This document shows positions 24,619-39,400 of a stretch of 64,000 bases of DNA, piece by piece; within the stretch, counting starts at the first letter, position 1, and each line of letters begins with the position of its first letter. The stretch covers positions 2,542,501 to 2,606,500 of the forward strand of contig OY848928.1 in the NCBI GenBank assembly GCA_963693285.1, given 5' to 3'. Made by a program: the position numbers and the translations under genes. Below the pieces are notes generated by a model. The model was not told the DNA's origin. It searched no databases and was given only the letters and a program-made list of their open reading frames with translations. Source of the stretch: Xestospongia muta. Lineage: Eukaryota > Porifera > Demospongiae > Haplosclerida > Petrosiidae.

Positions 24619-26551
24619 GAGTTTTAACCTATTTAGACTACTTTATTAGTATATTTAAGACAGATAAACTTACTAAACTCTTTAGATCAGCTTATTTAAC
24701 CAGTTTTCACAGTTCATTTCCAATCTTTTTCAACTTTCGAAAAGCTATAAACTCTTTATTTTAGAGTTTTAACCTATTTAGACTACTTTATTAGTATATT
24801 TAAGAGAGAGGAACTTACTGAACTCTTTAGATCAGCTTATTTAACCAGTTTTCACAGTTAATTTCTAATCTTTTTCAACTTTCAAAAAGGTCTAAACTCT
24901 TTATTTTAGAGTTTTAACATATTTATACTACTTTATTAGTGTATTTAAGACAGATAAACTTACTAATCTCTTTAGATCAGCTTATTTAACCAGTTTTCAC
25001 AGTTAATTTCTAATCTTTTTCAACTTTCAAAAAGCTCTAAACTCTTTATTTTAGAGTTTTAACCTATTTAGACGACTTTATTAGTATATTTAGGACAGAT
25101 AAACTTACTAAACTCTTTAGATCAGCTTATTTAACCAGGTTTGACAATTAATTTCTAATCTTTTTTACCTTTAAAAAAGCTCTAAACTCTTTATTTTAGA
25201 GTTTTAACCTATTATGCTACTTTATTAGTATATTTTAGAGAGATAAACTTACTAAACTCTTTAGATCAGCTTATTTAACCAGTTTTCACAGTTAATTTCT
25301 AATTTTTTTACCTTTTAAAAGCTCTAAACTCTTTATTTTTGAGTTTTAACCTATTTAGACTACTTTATTAGTATATTTAACAGAGATACACTTACTAAAC
25401 TCTTTAGATCAGCTTATTTAACCAGTTTTCACAGTTAATTTCTAATCTTTTTTAACTTTCAAAAAGCTCTAAACTCTTTATTTTAGAGTTTTAACCTATT
25501 TAGACTACTTTATTAGTATATTTAAGACAGATAAACTTACTAAACTCTTTAGATCAGCTTATTTAACCAGTTTTCACAGTTAATTTCTAATGTTTTCAAC
25601 CTTCATAAAGCTCTAAACTCTTTATTTTAGAGTTTTAACCTATTTAGACTACTTTATTAGTATATTTAAGACAGATAAACTTACTAAACTCTTTAGATCA
25701 GCTTATTTAACCAGTTTTCACAGTTAATTTCTAATCTTTTTTACCTTTAAAAAAGCTCTAAACTCTTTATTTTAGAGTTTTAACCTATTTAGACTACTTT
25801 ATTAGTATATTTAACCAAGATACACTTACTAAACTCTTTAGATCAGCTTATTTAACTAGTTTTCACAGTTAATTTCTAATCTGTTTTAACTTTCAAAAAG
25901 CTCTAAACTCTTTATTTTTGAGTTTTAACCTATTTACACCCTTTTATTAGTATATTTAAGACAGATAAACTTACTAAACTCTTTAGAACAGCTTATTTAA
26001 CCAGTTTTCACAGTTAATTTCTAATCTTTTCAACCTTCATAAAGCTCTAAACTCTTTATTTTAGAGTTTTAACCTATTTAGACTACTTTATTAGTGTATT
26101 TAAGACAGATAAACTTACTAAACTCTTTAGATCAACTTATTTAACCAGTTTTCACAGTTAATTTCTAATCTTTTTTACCTTTAAAAAAGCTCTAAACTCT
26201 TAATTTTAGAGATTTAACCTATTTAGACTACTTTGTTAGTATATTTAAGAGAGATAAACTTACTAAACTCTTTAGATCAGCTTATTTAACCAGTTTTCAC
26301 AGTTAATTTCTAATCTTTTCAACTTTCAAAAAGCTCTAAACTCTTTATTTTAGAGTTTTAATCTATTTAGACTACTTTATTAGTATATTTAAGACAGATA
26401 AACTTACTAAACTCTTTAGATCAGCTTATTTAACCAGTTTTCACAGTTAATTTCTAACCTTTTTCAACTTTCAAAAAGCTCTAAACTCTTTATTTTAGAG
26501 TTTTAACCTATTTAGACTACTTTATTATTATATTTAAGAGAGATAAACTTA
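24619..26551 (+). repeat. Array segment between inverted segments 2 and 3
   Basis: About 13 monomers. Contains the TTAGACGACTTTATT + TTTAGGACAG monomer (25071), followed by CCAGGTTTGAC / CTATTATGCT and then TTTAACAGAGATACAC. This order recurs near 27098, 29705, 33467, 37988 and 41458. Monomers with AACCTTCATAAAG joins are also present. No other element is present. Confidence 0.87.
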
Positions 26552-26645
26552 CTAAAATAAAGAGTTTAGAGGTTTTTGAAAGTTAAAAAAGATTAGAAAT
26601 TAACTGTGATAATTGATTAAATAAGCTGATCTAAAGAGTTTAGTA
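26552..26645 (-). repeat. Inverted satellite segment 3 (94 bp)
   Basis: Same breakpoints and junction as segment 1, with GATAATTGATT inside. It carries GAGGTTTTTGAAAG in place of GAGCTTTTTGAAAG, a change shared with segment 6 at 47.46 kb, so these two may share a more recent ancestor. It lies 2462 bp (17 monomers) before segment 4, within a longer similar block. Confidence 0.94.
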
Positions 26646-29013
26646 GAGTTTTAACCTATTTAGACTACTTTATTAGTATATTTAAGACAGATAAACTTAC
26701 TAAACTCTTTAGATCAGCTTATTTAACCAGTTTTCACAGTTAATTTCTAATCTTTTTCAACTTTCAAAAAGCTATAAACTCTTTATTTTAGAGTTTTAAC
26801 CTATTTAGACTACTTTATTAGTATATTTAAGAGAGAGAAACTTACTAAACTCTTTAGATCAGCTTATTTAACCAGTTTTCACAGTTAATTTCTAATCTTT
26901 TTCAACTTTCAAAAAGCTCTAAACTCTTTATTTTAGAGTTTTAACCTATTTAGACTACTTTATTAGTATATTTAAGAGAGATAAACTTACTAAACTCTTT
27001 CAATCAGCTTATTTAACCAGTTTTCACAGTTAATTTCTAATCTTTTTCAACTTTCAAAAAGCTCTAAACTCTTTATTTTAGAGTTTTAACCTATTTAGAC
27101 GACTTTATTAGTATATTTAGGACAGATAAACTTACTAAACTCTTTAGATCAGCTTATTTAACAAGGTTTGACAATAAATTTCTAATCTTTTTTACCTTTA
27201 AAAAAGCTCTAAACTCTTTATTTTAGAGTTTTAACCTATTATGCTACTTTATTAGTATATTTAAGAGAGATAAACTTACTAAACTCTTTAGATCAGCTTA
27301 TTTAACCAGTTTTCACAGTTAATTTCTAATTTTTTTTACCTTTTAAAAGCTCTAAACTCTTTATTTTTGAGTTTTAACCTATTTAGACTACTTTATTAGT
27401 ATATTTAACAGAGATACACTTACTAAACTCTTTAGATCAGCTTATTTAACTAGTTTTCACAGTTAATTTCTAATCTTTTTTAACTTTCAAAAAGCTCTAA
27501 ACTCTTTATTTTAGAGTTTTAACCTATTTAGACTACTTTATTAGTATATTTAAGACAGATAAACTTACTAAACTCTTTAGTTCAGCTTATTTAACCAGTT
27601 TTCACAGTTAATTTCTAATCTTTTTCAACTTTCAAAAAGCTCTAAACTCTTTATTTTAGAGTTTTAACCTATTTAGACTACTTTATTAGTATATTTAAGA
27701 GAGATAAACTTACTAAACTCTTTAGATCAGCTTATTTAACCAGTTTTCACAGTTAATTTCTAATCTTTTTTAACTTTCAAAAAGCTCTAAACTCTTTATT
27801 TTAGAGTTTTAACCTATTTAGACTACTTTATTAATATATTTAAGACTGATAAACTTACTAAACTCTTTAGATCAGCTTATTTAACCAGGTTTGACAATTA
27901 ATTTCTAATCTTTTTTACCTTTCAAAAAGCTCTAAACTCTTTATTTTAGAGTTTTAACCTATTATGCTACATTATTAGTATATTTAAGAGAGATAATCTT
28001 ACTAAACTCTTTAGATCGGCTTATTTAACCAGTTTTCACAGTTAATTTCTAATGTTTTTTACCTTTAAAAAGCGCTAAACTCTTTATTTTAGAGTTTTAA
28101 CCTATTTAGACTACTTTTTTAGTATATTTAACCGAGATACACTTACTAAACTCTTTAGATCAGCTTATTTAACTAGTTTTCACAGTTAATTTCTAATCTG
28201 TTTTAACTTTCAAAAAGCTCTAAACTCTTTATTTTAGAGTTTTAACCTATTTAGACTACTTTATTAGTATATTTAAGACAGATAAACTTACTAAACTCTT
28301 TAGATCAGCTTATTTAACCAGTTTTCACAGTTAATTTCTAATCTTTTAAACCTTCATAAAGCTTTAAACTCTTTATTTTAGAGTTTTAACCTATTTAGAC
28401 TACTTTATTAGTATATTTAAGACAGATAAACTTACTAAACTCTTTAGATCAGCTTATTTAACCAGTTTTCACAGTTAATTTCTAATCTTTTTTACCTTTA
28501 AAAAAGCTCTAAACACTTTATTTTAGAGTTTTAACCTATTTAGACTACTTTATTAGTGTATTTAAGACAGATAAACTTACTAAACTCTTTAGATCAACTT
28601 ATTTAACCAGTTTTCACAGTTAATTTCTAATCTTTTTTACCTTTAAAAAAGCTCTAAACACTTTATTTTAGAGTTTTAACCTATTTAGACTACTTTATTA
28701 GTATATTTAAGAGAGATAAACTTACTAAACTCTTTAGATCAGCTTATTTAACCAGTTTTCACAGTTAATTTCTAATCTTTTCAACTTTCAAAAAGCTCTA
28801 AACTCTTTATTTTAGAGTTTTAACCTATTTAGACTACTTTATTAGTATATTTAAGACAGATAAACTTACTAAACTCTTTAGATCAGCTTATTTAACCAGT
28901 TTTCACAGTAAATTTCTAATCTTTTTCAACTTTCAAAAAGCTCTAAACTCTTTATTTTAGAGTTTTAACCTATTTAGACTACTTTATTAGTATATTTAAG
29001 AGAGATAAACTTA
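26646..29013 (+). repeat. Array segment between inverted segments 3 and 4
   Basis: About 16 monomers. The GACGAC monomer (27098) is followed by AACAAGGTTTGACAATAAAT, a locally mutated form of the CCAGGTTTGAC variant. The stretch before segment 4 (28.4-29.0 kb) resembles that before segment 3 (26.0-26.5 kb): AGTGTATTT with ATCAACTTATTT, then a shortened CTTTTCAACTTTC join. No gene is present. Confidence 0.87.
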
Positions 29014-29107
29014 CTAAAATAAAGAGTTTAGAGCTTTTTGAAAGTTAAAAAAGATTAGAAATTAACTGTGATAATTAATTAAATAAGCTGATCTAAAGAG
29101 TTTAGTA
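29014..29107 (-). repeat. Inverted satellite segment 4 (94 bp)
   Basis: Same junctions as the other segments. The internal motif is GATAATTAATT, one further change from the GATAATTGATT of segments 1-3 and shared with segment 5 (45.15 kb). This supports descent with modification from one inverted ancestor and not six independent flips. Confidence 0.94.
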
Positions 29108-30830
29108 GAGTTTTAACCTATTTAGACTACTTTATTAGTATATTTAAGACAGATAATCTTACTAAACTCTTTAGATCAGCTTATTTAACCAGTTTTCACA
29201 GTTAATTTCTAATCTTTTTCAACTTTCAAAAAGCTCTAAACTCTTTATTTTAGAGTTTTAACCTATTTAGACTACTTTATTAGTATATTTAAGAGAGAGA
29301 AACTTACTAAACTCTTTAGATCAGCTTATTTAACCAGTTTTCACAGTTAATTTCTAATCTTTTTCAACTTTCAAAAAGCTCTAAACTCTTTATTTTAGAG
29401 TTTTAACATATTTATACTACTTTATTAGGGTATTTAAGACAGATAAACTTACTAATCTCTTTAGATCAGCTTATTTAACCAGTTTTCACAGTTAATTTCT
29501 AATCTTTTTCAACTTTCAAAAAGCTCTAAACTCTTTATTTTAGAGTTTTAACCTATTTAGACTACTTTATTAGTATATTCAAGAGAGATAAACTTACTAA
29601 ACTCTTTCAATCAGCTTATTTAACCAGTTTTCACAGTTAATTTCTAATCTTTTTCAACTTTCAAAAAGCTCTAAACTCTTTATTTTAGAGTTTTAACCTA
29701 TTTAGACGACTTTATTAGTATATTTAGGACAGATAAACTTACTAAACTCTTTAGATCAGCTTATTTAACCAGGTTTGACAATTAATTTCTAATCTTTTTT
29801 ACCTTTAAAAAAGCTCTAAACTCTTTATTTTAGAGTTTTAACCTATTATGCTACTTTATTAGTATATTTAAGACAGATAAACTTACTAAACTCTTTAGAT
29901 CAGCTTATTTAACCAGTTTTCACAGTTAATTTCTAATTTTTTTTACCTTTTAAAAGCTCTAAACTCTTTATTTTTGAGTTTTAACCTATTTAGACTACTT
30001 TATTAGTATATTTAAGAGAGATACACTTACTAAACTCTTTAGATCAACTTATTTAACTAGTTTTCACAGTTAATTTCTAATCTTTTTTAACTTTCAAAAA
30101 GCTCTAAACTCTTTATTTTAGAGTTTTAACCTATTTAGACTACTTTATTAGTATATTTCAGAGAGATAAACTTACTAAACTCCTTAGATCAGCTTATTTA
30201 ACAAGTTTTCACAGTTAATTTCTAATCTTTTTTAACTTTCAAAAAGCTCTAAACTCTTTATTTTAGAGTTTTAACCTATTTAGACTACTTTAATAGTATA
30301 TTTAAGAGAGAGAAACTTACTAAACTCTTTAGATTAGCTTATTTAACCAGTTTTCACAGTTAATTTCTAATGTTTTTCAACTTTCAAAAAGCTCTAAACT
30401 CTTTATTTTAGATTTTTAACCTATTTAGACTACTTTATTAGTATATTTAAGACAGATAAAGTTACTAATCTCTTTAGATCAGCTTATTTAAACAGTTTTC
30501 ACAGTTAATTTCTAGTCTTTTTCAACTTTCAAAAAGCTCTAAACTCTTTATTTTAGAGTTTTAACCTATTTAGACTACTTTATTAGTATATTAAAGAGAG
30601 ATAAACTTACTAAACTCTTTAGATCAGCTTATTTAACCAGTTTTCACAGTTAATTTCTAATCTTTTTCAACTTTCAAAAAGCTCTAAACTCTTTATTTTA
30701 GAGTTTTAACCTATTTAGACTACTTTATTAGTATATTTAAGACAAATAAACTTACTAAACTCTTTAGATCAGCTTATTTAACCAGTTTTCACAGTTAATT
30801 TCTAATCTTTTTCAACTTTCAAAAAGCTCT
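29108..30830 (+). repeat. Array segment downstream of inverted segment 4
   Basis: About 12 monomers. It opens with the same series that follows segment 2 (AGAGAGAAAC, AACATATTTATAC) and then the GACGAC monomer at 29705, one monomer further on than in the 24.5 kb copy, so one monomer was gained or lost. Later monomers show TATTAAAGAGAG and TTTAAACAG. No gene is present. Confidence 0.87.
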
Positions 30831-33800
30831 AAACTCTTTATTTTAGAGTTTTAACCTATTTAGACTACTTTATTAGTATATTTAAGACAGATAAACTTAC
30901 TAAACTCTTTAGATCAGCTTATTTAACCAGTTTTCACAGTTAATTTCTAATCTTTTTCAACATTGAAAAAGCTCTAAACTCTTTATTTTAGAGTTTTAAC
31001 CTATTTAGACTACTTTATTAATATATTTAAGACTGATAAACTTACTAAACTCTTTAGATCAGCTTATTTAACCAGGTTTGACAATTAATTTCTAATCTTT
31101 TTTACCTTTCAAAAAGCTCCAAACTCTTTATTTTAGAGTTTTAACCTATTATGCTACATTATTAGTATATTTAAGAGAGATAAACTTACTAAACTCTTTA
31201 GATCAGCTTATTTAACCAGTTTTCACAGATAATTTCTAATGTTTTTTACCTTTAAAAAGTTCTAAACTCATTATTTTAGAGTTTTAACCTATTTAGACTA
31301 CTTTATTAGTATATTTAACCGAGATACACTTACTAAACTCTTTAGATCAGCTTATTTAACTAGTTTTCACAGTTAATTTCTAATCTGTTTTAACTTTCAA
31401 AAAGTTCTAAACTCTTTATTTTAGAGTTTTAACCTATTTAGACTACTTTATTAGTATATTTAAGACAGATAAACTTACTAAACTCTTTAGATCAGCTTAT
31501 TTAACCAGTTTTCACAGTTAATTTCTAACCTTTTCAACCTTCATAAAGCTCTAAACTCTTTATTTTAGAGTTTTAACCTATTTAGACTACTTTATTAGTA
31601 TATTTAAGACAGATAAACTTACTAAACTCTTTAGATCAGCTTATTTAACCAGTTTTCACAGTTAATTTCTAATCTTTTTTACCTTTAAAAAAGCTCTAAA
31701 CACTTTATTTTAGAGTTTTAACCTATTTAGACTACTTTATTAGTGTATTTAAGACAGATAAACTTACTAAACTCTTTAGATCAACTTATTTAACCAGTTT
31801 TCACAGTTAATTTCTAATCTTTTTTACCTTTAAAAAAGCTCTAAACTCTTTATTTTAGAGTTTTAACCTATTTAGACTACTTTGTTAGTATATTTAAGAG
31901 AGATAAACTTACTAAACTCTTTAGATCAGCTTATTTAACCAGTTTTCACAGTTAATTTCTAATCTTTTTTAACTTTCAAAAAGCTCTAAACTCTTTATTT
32001 TAGAGTTTTAACCTATTTAGACTACTTTATTAGTATATTTAAGAGAGATAAACTTACTAAACTCTTTAGATCAGCTTATTTAACCAGTTTTCACAGTTAA
32101 TTTCTAATCTTTTTCAACTTTCAAAAAGCTCTAAACTCTTTATTTTAGAGTTTTAACCTATTTAGACTACTTTATTAGTATATTTAAGACAGATAAACTT
32201 ACTAAACTCTTTAGATCAGCTTATTTAACCAGTTTTCACAGTTAATTTCTAATTTTTTTTACCTTCCAAAAAGCTCTAAACTCTTTATTTTAGAGTTTTA
32301 ACCTATTATGCTACATTATTAGTATATTTAAGAGAGATAAACTTACTAAACTCTTTCAATCAGCTTATTTAACCAGTTTTCACAGTTAATTTCTAATCTT
32401 TTTCAACTTTCAAAAAGCTCTAAACTCTTTATTTTAGAGTTTTAACCTATTTAGACTACTTTATTAGTATATTTAACCGAGATACACTTACTAAACTCTT
32501 TAGATCAGCTTATTTAACTAGTTTTCACAGTTAATTTCTAATCTGTTTTAACTTTCAAAAAGTTCTAAACTCTTTATTTTAGAGTTTTAACCTATTTAGA
32601 CTACTTTATTAGTATATTTAAGACAGATAAACTTACTAAACTCTTTAGATCAGCTTATTTAACCAGTTTTCACAGTTAATTTCTAACCTTTTCAACCTTC
32701 ATAAAGCTCTAAACTCTTTATTTTAGAGTTTTAACCTATTTAGACTACTTTATTAGTATATTTAAGACAGATAAACTTACTAAACTCTTTAGATCAGCTT
32801 ATTTAACCAGTTTTCACAGTTAATTTCTAATCTTTTTTACCTTTAAAAAAGCTCTAAACACTTTATTTTAGAGTTTTAACCTATTTAGACTACTTTATTA
32901 GTGTATTTAAGACAGATAAACTTACTAAACTCTTTAGATCAACTTATTTAACCAGTTTTCACAGTTAATTTCTAATCTTTTTTAACTTTCAAAAAGCTCT
33001 AAACTCTTTATTTTAGAGTTTTAACCTATTTAGACTACTTTATTAGTATATTTAAGACAGATAAACTTACTAAACTCTTTAGATCAGCTTATTTAACCAG
33101 TTTTCACAGTTAATTTCTAATCTTTTTCAACTTTCAAAAAGCTCTAAACTCTTTATTTTAGAGTTTTAACCTATTTAGACTACTTTATTAGTATATTTAA
33201 GACAGATAAACTTACTAAACTCTTTAGATCAGCTTATTTAACCAGTTTTCACAGTTAATTTCTAATCTTTTTTACCTTTCAAAAAGCTCTAAACTCTTTA
33301 TTTTAGAGTTTTAACCTATTATGCTACATTATTAGTATATTTAAGAGAGATAAACTTACTAAACTCTTACAATCAGCTTATTTAACCAGTTTTCACAGTT
33401 AATTTCTAATCTTTTTCAACTTTCAAAAAGCTCTAAACTCTTTATTTTAGAGTTTTAACCTATTTAGACGACTTTATTAGTATATTTAGGACAGATAAAC
33501 TTACTAAACTCTTTAGATCAGCTTATTTAACCAGGTTTGACAATTAATTTCTAATCTTTTTTAACTTTAAAAAAGCTCTAAACTCTTTATTTTAGAGTTT
33601 TAACCTATTATGCTACTTTATTAGTATATTTAAGAGAGATAAACTTACTAAACTCTTTAGATCAGATTATTTAACCAGTTTTCACAGTTAATTTCTAATT
33701 TTTTTTACCTTTTAACAGCTCTAAACTCTTTATTTTAGAGTTTTAACCTATTTATACTACTTTATTAGAATATTTAACAGAGATACACTTACTAAACTCT

Positions 33801-35351
33801 TTAGATCAGCTTATTTAACTAGTTTTCACAGTTAATTTCTAATCTTTTTTAACTTTCAAAAAGCTCTAAACTCTTTATTTTAGAGTTTTAACCTATTTAG
33901 ACTACTTTATTAGTATATTTAAGACAGATAAACTTACTAAACTCTTTAGATCAGCTTATTTAACCAGTTTTCACAGTTAATTTCTAATCTTTTAAACCTT
34001 CATAAAGCTCTAAACTCTTTATTTTAGAGTTTTAACCTATTTAGACTACTTTATTAGTATATTTAAGACAGATAAACTTACTAAACTCTTTAGATCAGCT
34101 TATTTAACCAGTTTTCACAGTTAATTTCTAATCTTTTTTACCTTTAAAAAAGCTCTAAACTCTTTATTTTAGAGTTTTAACCTATTTAGACTACTTTATT
34201 AGTATATTTAAGAGAGATAAACTTACTAAACTCTTTAGATCAGCTTATTTAACAAGTTTTCACAGTTAATTTTTAATCTTTTTTAACTTTCAAAAAGCTC
34301 TAAACTCTTTATTTTAGAGTTTTAACCTATTTAGACTACTTTATTAGTATATTTAAGAGAGATAAACTTACTAAACTCTTTAGATCAGCTTATTTAACCA
34401 GTTTTCACAGTTAATTTCTAATCTTTTTCAACTTTCAAAAAGCTCTAAACTCTTTATTTTAGATTTTTAACCTATTTAGACTACTTTATTAGTATATTTA
34501 AGACAGATAAACTTACAATCTCTTTAGATCAGCTTATTTAAACAGTTTTCACAGTTAATTTCTAATCTTTTTTAACTTTCAAAAAGCTCTAAACTCTTTA
34601 TTTTAGAGTTTTAACCTATTTAGACTACTTTATTAGTATATTAAAGAGAGATAAACTTACTAAACTCTTTAGATCAGCTTATTTAACCAGTTTTCACAGT
34701 TAATTTCTAATCTTTTTCAACTTTCAAAAAGCTCTAAACTCTTTATTTTAGAGTTTTAACCTATTTAGACTACTTTATTAGTATATTTAAGACAGATAAA
34801 CTTACTAAACTCTTTAGATCAGCTTATTTAACCAGTTTTCACAGTTAATTTCTAATCTTTTTCAACTTTCAAAAAGCTCTAAACTCTTTATTTTAGAGTT
34901 TTAACCTATTTAGACTACTTTATTAGTATATTTAAGACAGATAAACTTACTAAACTCTTTAGATCAGCTTATTTAACCAGTTTCACAGTTAATTTCTAAT
35001 CTTTTTCAACTTTCAAAAAGCTCTAAACTCTTTATTTTCGAGTTTTAACCTCTTTAGACTACTTTATTAATATATTTTAGAGTTTTAACCTATTATGCTA
35101 CATTATTAGTATATTTAAGAGACATAAACGTACTAAACTCATTAGATCGGCTTATTTAACCAGTTTCACAGTTAATTTCTAATATTTTTTACCTTGTAAA
35201 AGCTCTAAACTCTTTATTTTAGAGTTTTAACCTATTTAGACTACTTTATTAGTATATTTAATAGAGATACACTTACTAAACTCTCTAGATCAGCTTATTT
35301 AACTAGTTTTCATAGATAATTTCTAATGTTTTTTAACTTTCAAAAAGCCCT
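30831..35351 (+). repeat. 4521 bp (~31-monomer) higher-order repeat, copy 1
   Basis: Positions x and x+4521 agree from about 30831 to about 34980, with roughly ten differences seen by eye over about 4.1 kb. Ordered markers include AACATTGAAAAAG (30960/35481), AATATATTTAAGACTGAT, CTAAACTCATTATT, TTTAACCGAGATACAC, CTGTTTTAAC, TCTAACCTTTTCAACC, ACCTTCCAAAAAG, CTTACAATCAGC (33366/37887) and GACGAC (33467/37988). From about 34980 the match fails because the second copy has an internal expansion; the missing tail reappears at 43.84-44.2 kb. Confidence 0.92.
35041..35080 (+). repeat. Truncated monomer (40 bp), copy 1
   Basis: AGTTTTAACC occurs at 35041 and again at 35081, only 40 bp apart. The unit runs from monomer position 21 to about position 56, then jumps back to TATTTTAGAG of the next monomer, so roughly 105 bp are missing. 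The join lies in an AT-rich TATAT/TATTTTAG context. It explains why the block offset of 4521 bp is not a whole number of monomers. An identical truncation at 43899 marks the duplicated tail. Confidence 0.93.
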
Positions 35352-36460
35352 AAACTCTTTATTTTAGAGTTTTAACCTATTTAGACTACTTTATTAGTAT
35401 ATTTAAGACAGATAAACTTACTAAACTCTTTAGATCAGCTTATTTAACCAGTTTTCACAGTTAATTTCTAATCTTTTTCAACATTGAAAAAGCTCTAAAC
35501 TCTTTATTTTAGAGTTTTAACCTATTTAGACTACTTTATTAATATATTTAAGACTGATAAACTTACTAAACTCTTTAGATCAGCTTATTTAACCAGGTTT
35601 GACAATTAATTTCTAATCTTTTTTACCTTTCAAAAAGCTCCAAACTCTTTATTTTAGAGTTTTAACCTATTATGCTACATTATTAGTATATTTAAGAGAG
35701 ATAAACTTACTAAACTCTTTAGATCAGCTTATTTAACCAGTTTTCACAGTTAATTTCTAATGTTTTTTACCTTTAAAAAGTTCTAAACTCATTATTTTAG
35801 AGTTTTAACCTATTTAGACTACTTTATTAGTATATTTAACCGAGATACACTTACTAAACTCTTTAGATCAGCTTATTTAACTAGTTTTCACAGTTAATTT
35901 CTAATCTGTTTTAACTTTCAAAAAGTTCTAAACTCTTTATTTTAGAGTTTTAACCTATTTAGACTACTTTATTAGTATATTTAAGACAGATAAACTTACT
36001 AAACTCTTTAGATCAGCTTATTTAACCAGTTTTCACAGTTAATTTCTAACCTTTTCAACCTTCATAAAGCTCTAAACTCTTTATTTTAGAGTTTTAACCT
36101 ATTTAGACTACTTTATTAGTATATTTAAGACAGATAAACTTACTAAACTCTTTAGATCAGCTTATTTAACCAGTTTTCACAGTTAATTTCTAATCTTTTT
36201 TACCTTTAAAAAAGCTCTAAACACTTTATTTTAGAGTTTTAACCTATTTAGACTACTTTATTAGTGTATTTAAGACAGATAAACTTACTAAACTCTTTAG
36301 ATCAACTTATTTAACCAGTTTTCACAGTTAATTTCTAATCTTTTTTACCTTTAAAAAAGCTCTAAACTCTTTATTTTAGAGTTTTAACCTATTTAGACTA
36401 CTTTGTTAGTATATTTAAGAGAGATAAACTTACTAAACTCTTTAGATCAGCTTATTTAAC

Positions 36461-39400
36461 CAGTTTTCACAGTTAATTTCTAATCTTTTTTAACTTTCAA
36501 AAAGCTCTAAACTCTTTATTTTAGAGTTTTAACCTATTTAGACTACTTTATTAGTATATTTAAGACAGATAAACTTACTAAACTCTTTAGATCAGCTTAT
36601 TTAACCAGTTTTCACAGTTAATTTCTAATCTTTTTCAACTTTCAAAAAGCTCTAAACTCTTTATTTTAGAGTTTTAACCTATTTAGACTACTTTATTAGT
36701 ATATTTAAGACAGATAAACTTACTAAACTCTTTAGATCAGCTTATTTAACCAGTTTTCACAGTTAATTTCTAATTTTTTTTACCTTCCAAAAAGCTCTAA
36801 ACTCTTTATTTTAGAGTTTTAACCTATTATGCTACATTATTAGTATATTTAAGAGAGATAAACTTACTAAACTCTTTCAATCAGCTTATTTAACCAGTTT
36901 TCACAGTTAATTTCTAATCTTTTTCAACTTTCAAAAAGCTCTAAACTCTTTATTTTAGAGTTTTAACCTATTTAGACTACTTTATTAGTATATTTAACCG
37001 AGATACACTTACTAAACTCTTTAGATCAGCTTATTTAACTAGTTTTCACAGTTAATTTCTAATCTGTTTTAACTTTCAAAAAGTTCTAAACTCTTTATTT
37101 TAGAGTTTTAACCTATTGAGACTACTTTATTAGTATATTTAAGACAGATAAACTTACTAAACTCTTTAGATCAGCTTATTTAACCAGTTTTCACAGTTAA
37201 TTTCTAACCTTTTCAACCTTCATAAAGCTCTAAACTCTTTATTTTAGAGTTTTAACCTATTTAGACTACTTTATTAGTATATTTAAGACAGATAAACTTA
37301 CTAAACTCTTTAGATCAGCTTATTTAACCAGTTTTCACAGTTAATTTCTAATCTTTTTTACCTTTAAAAAAGCTCTAAACACTTTATTTTAGAGTTTTAA
37401 CCTATTTAGACTACTTTATTAGTGTATTTAAGACAGATAAACTTACTAAACTCTTTAGATCAACTTATTTAACCAGTTTTCACAGTTAATTTCTAATCTT
37501 TTTTAACTTTCAAAAAGCTCTAAACTCTTTATTTTAGAGTTTTAACCTATTTAGACTACTTTATTAGTATATTTAAGACAGATAAACTTACTAAACTCTT
37601 TAGATCAGCTTATTTAACCAGTTTTCACAGTTAATTTCTAATCTTTTTCAACTTTCAAAAAGCTCTAAACTCTTTATTTTAGAGTTTTAACCTATTTAGA
37701 CTACTTTATTAGTATATTTAAGACAGATAAACTTACTAAACTCTTTAGATCAGCTTATTTAACCAGTTTTCACAGTTAATTTCTAATCTTTTTTACCTTT
37801 CAAAAAGCTCTAAACTCTTTATTTTAGAGTTTTAACCTATTATGCTACATTATTAGTATATTTAAGAGAGATAAACTTACTAAACTCTTACAATCAGCTT
37901 ATTTAACCAGTTTTCACAGTTAATTTCTAATCTTTTTCAACTTTCAAAAAGCTCTAAACTCTTTATTTTAGAGTTTTAACCTATTTAGACGACTTTATTA
38001 GTATATTTAGGACAGATAAACTTACTAAACTCTTTAGATCAGCTTATTTAACCAGGTTTGACAATTAATTTCTAATCTTTTTTAACTTTAAAAAAGCTCT
38101 AAACTCTTTATTTTAGAGTTTTAACCTATTATGCTACTTTATTAGTATATTTAAAAGAGATAAACTTACTAAACTCTTTAGATCAGATTATTTAACCAGT
38201 TTTCACAGTTAATTTCTAATTTTTTTTACCTTTTAACAGCTCTAAACTCTTTATTTTTGAGTTTTAACCTATTTAGACTACTTTATTAGAATATTTAACA
38301 GAGATACACTTACTAAACTCTTTAGATCAGCTTATTTAACTAGTTTTCACAGTTAATTTCTAATCTTTTTTAACTTTCAAAAAGCTCTAAACTCTTTATT
38401 TTAGAGTTTTAACCTATTTAGACTACTTTATTAGTATATTTAAGACAGATAAACTTACTAAACTCTTTAGATCAGCTTATTTAACCAGTTTTCACAGTTA
38501 ATTTCTAATCTTTTAAACCTTCATAAAGCTCTAAACTCTTTATTTTAGAGTTTTAACCTATTTAGACTACTTTATTAGTATATTTAAGACAGATAAACTT
38601 ACTAAACTCTTTAGATCAGCTTATTTAACCAGTTTTCACAGTTAATTTCTAATCTTTTTTACCTTTAAAAAAGCTCTAAACTCTTTATTTTAGAGTTTTA
38701 ACCTATTAGACTACTTTATTAGTATATTTAAGAGAGATAAACTTACTAAACTCTTTAGATCAGCTTATTTAACAAGTTTTCACAGTTAATTTTTAATCTT
38801 TTTTAACTTTAAAAAAGCTCTAAACTCTTTATTTTAGAGTTTTAACCTATTTAGACTACTTTATTAGTATATTTAAGAGAGATAAACTTACTAAACTCTT
38901 TAGATCAGCTTATTTAACCAGTTTTCACAGTTAATTTCTAATCTTTTTCAACTTTCAAAAAGCTCTAAACTCTTTATTTTAGATTTTTAACCTATTTAGA
39001 CTACTTTATTAGTATATTTAAGACAGATAAACTTACAATCTCTTTAGATCAGCTTATTTAAACAGTTTTCACAGTTAATTTCTAATCTTTTTTAACTTTC
39101 AAAAAGCTCTAAACTCTTTATTTTAGAGTTTTAACCTATTTAGACTACTTTATTAGTATATTAAAGAGAGATAAACTTACTAAACTCTTTAGATCAGCTT
39201 ATTTAACCAGTTTTCACAGTTAATTTCTAATCTTTTTCAACTTTCAAAAAGCTCTAAACTCTTTATTTTAGAGTTTTAACCTATTTAGACTACTTTATTA
39301 GTATATTTAAGACAGATAAACTTACTAAACTCTTTAGATCAGCTTATTTAACCAGTTTTCACAGTTAATTTCTAATCTTTTTCAACTTTCAAAAAGCTCT

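Noticed and set aside
35041..35090. Possible insertion of a new element at the 40 bp unit
   Set aside because: All bases are explained by monomer positions 21-56 joined to the next monomer; it is a truncated repeat.
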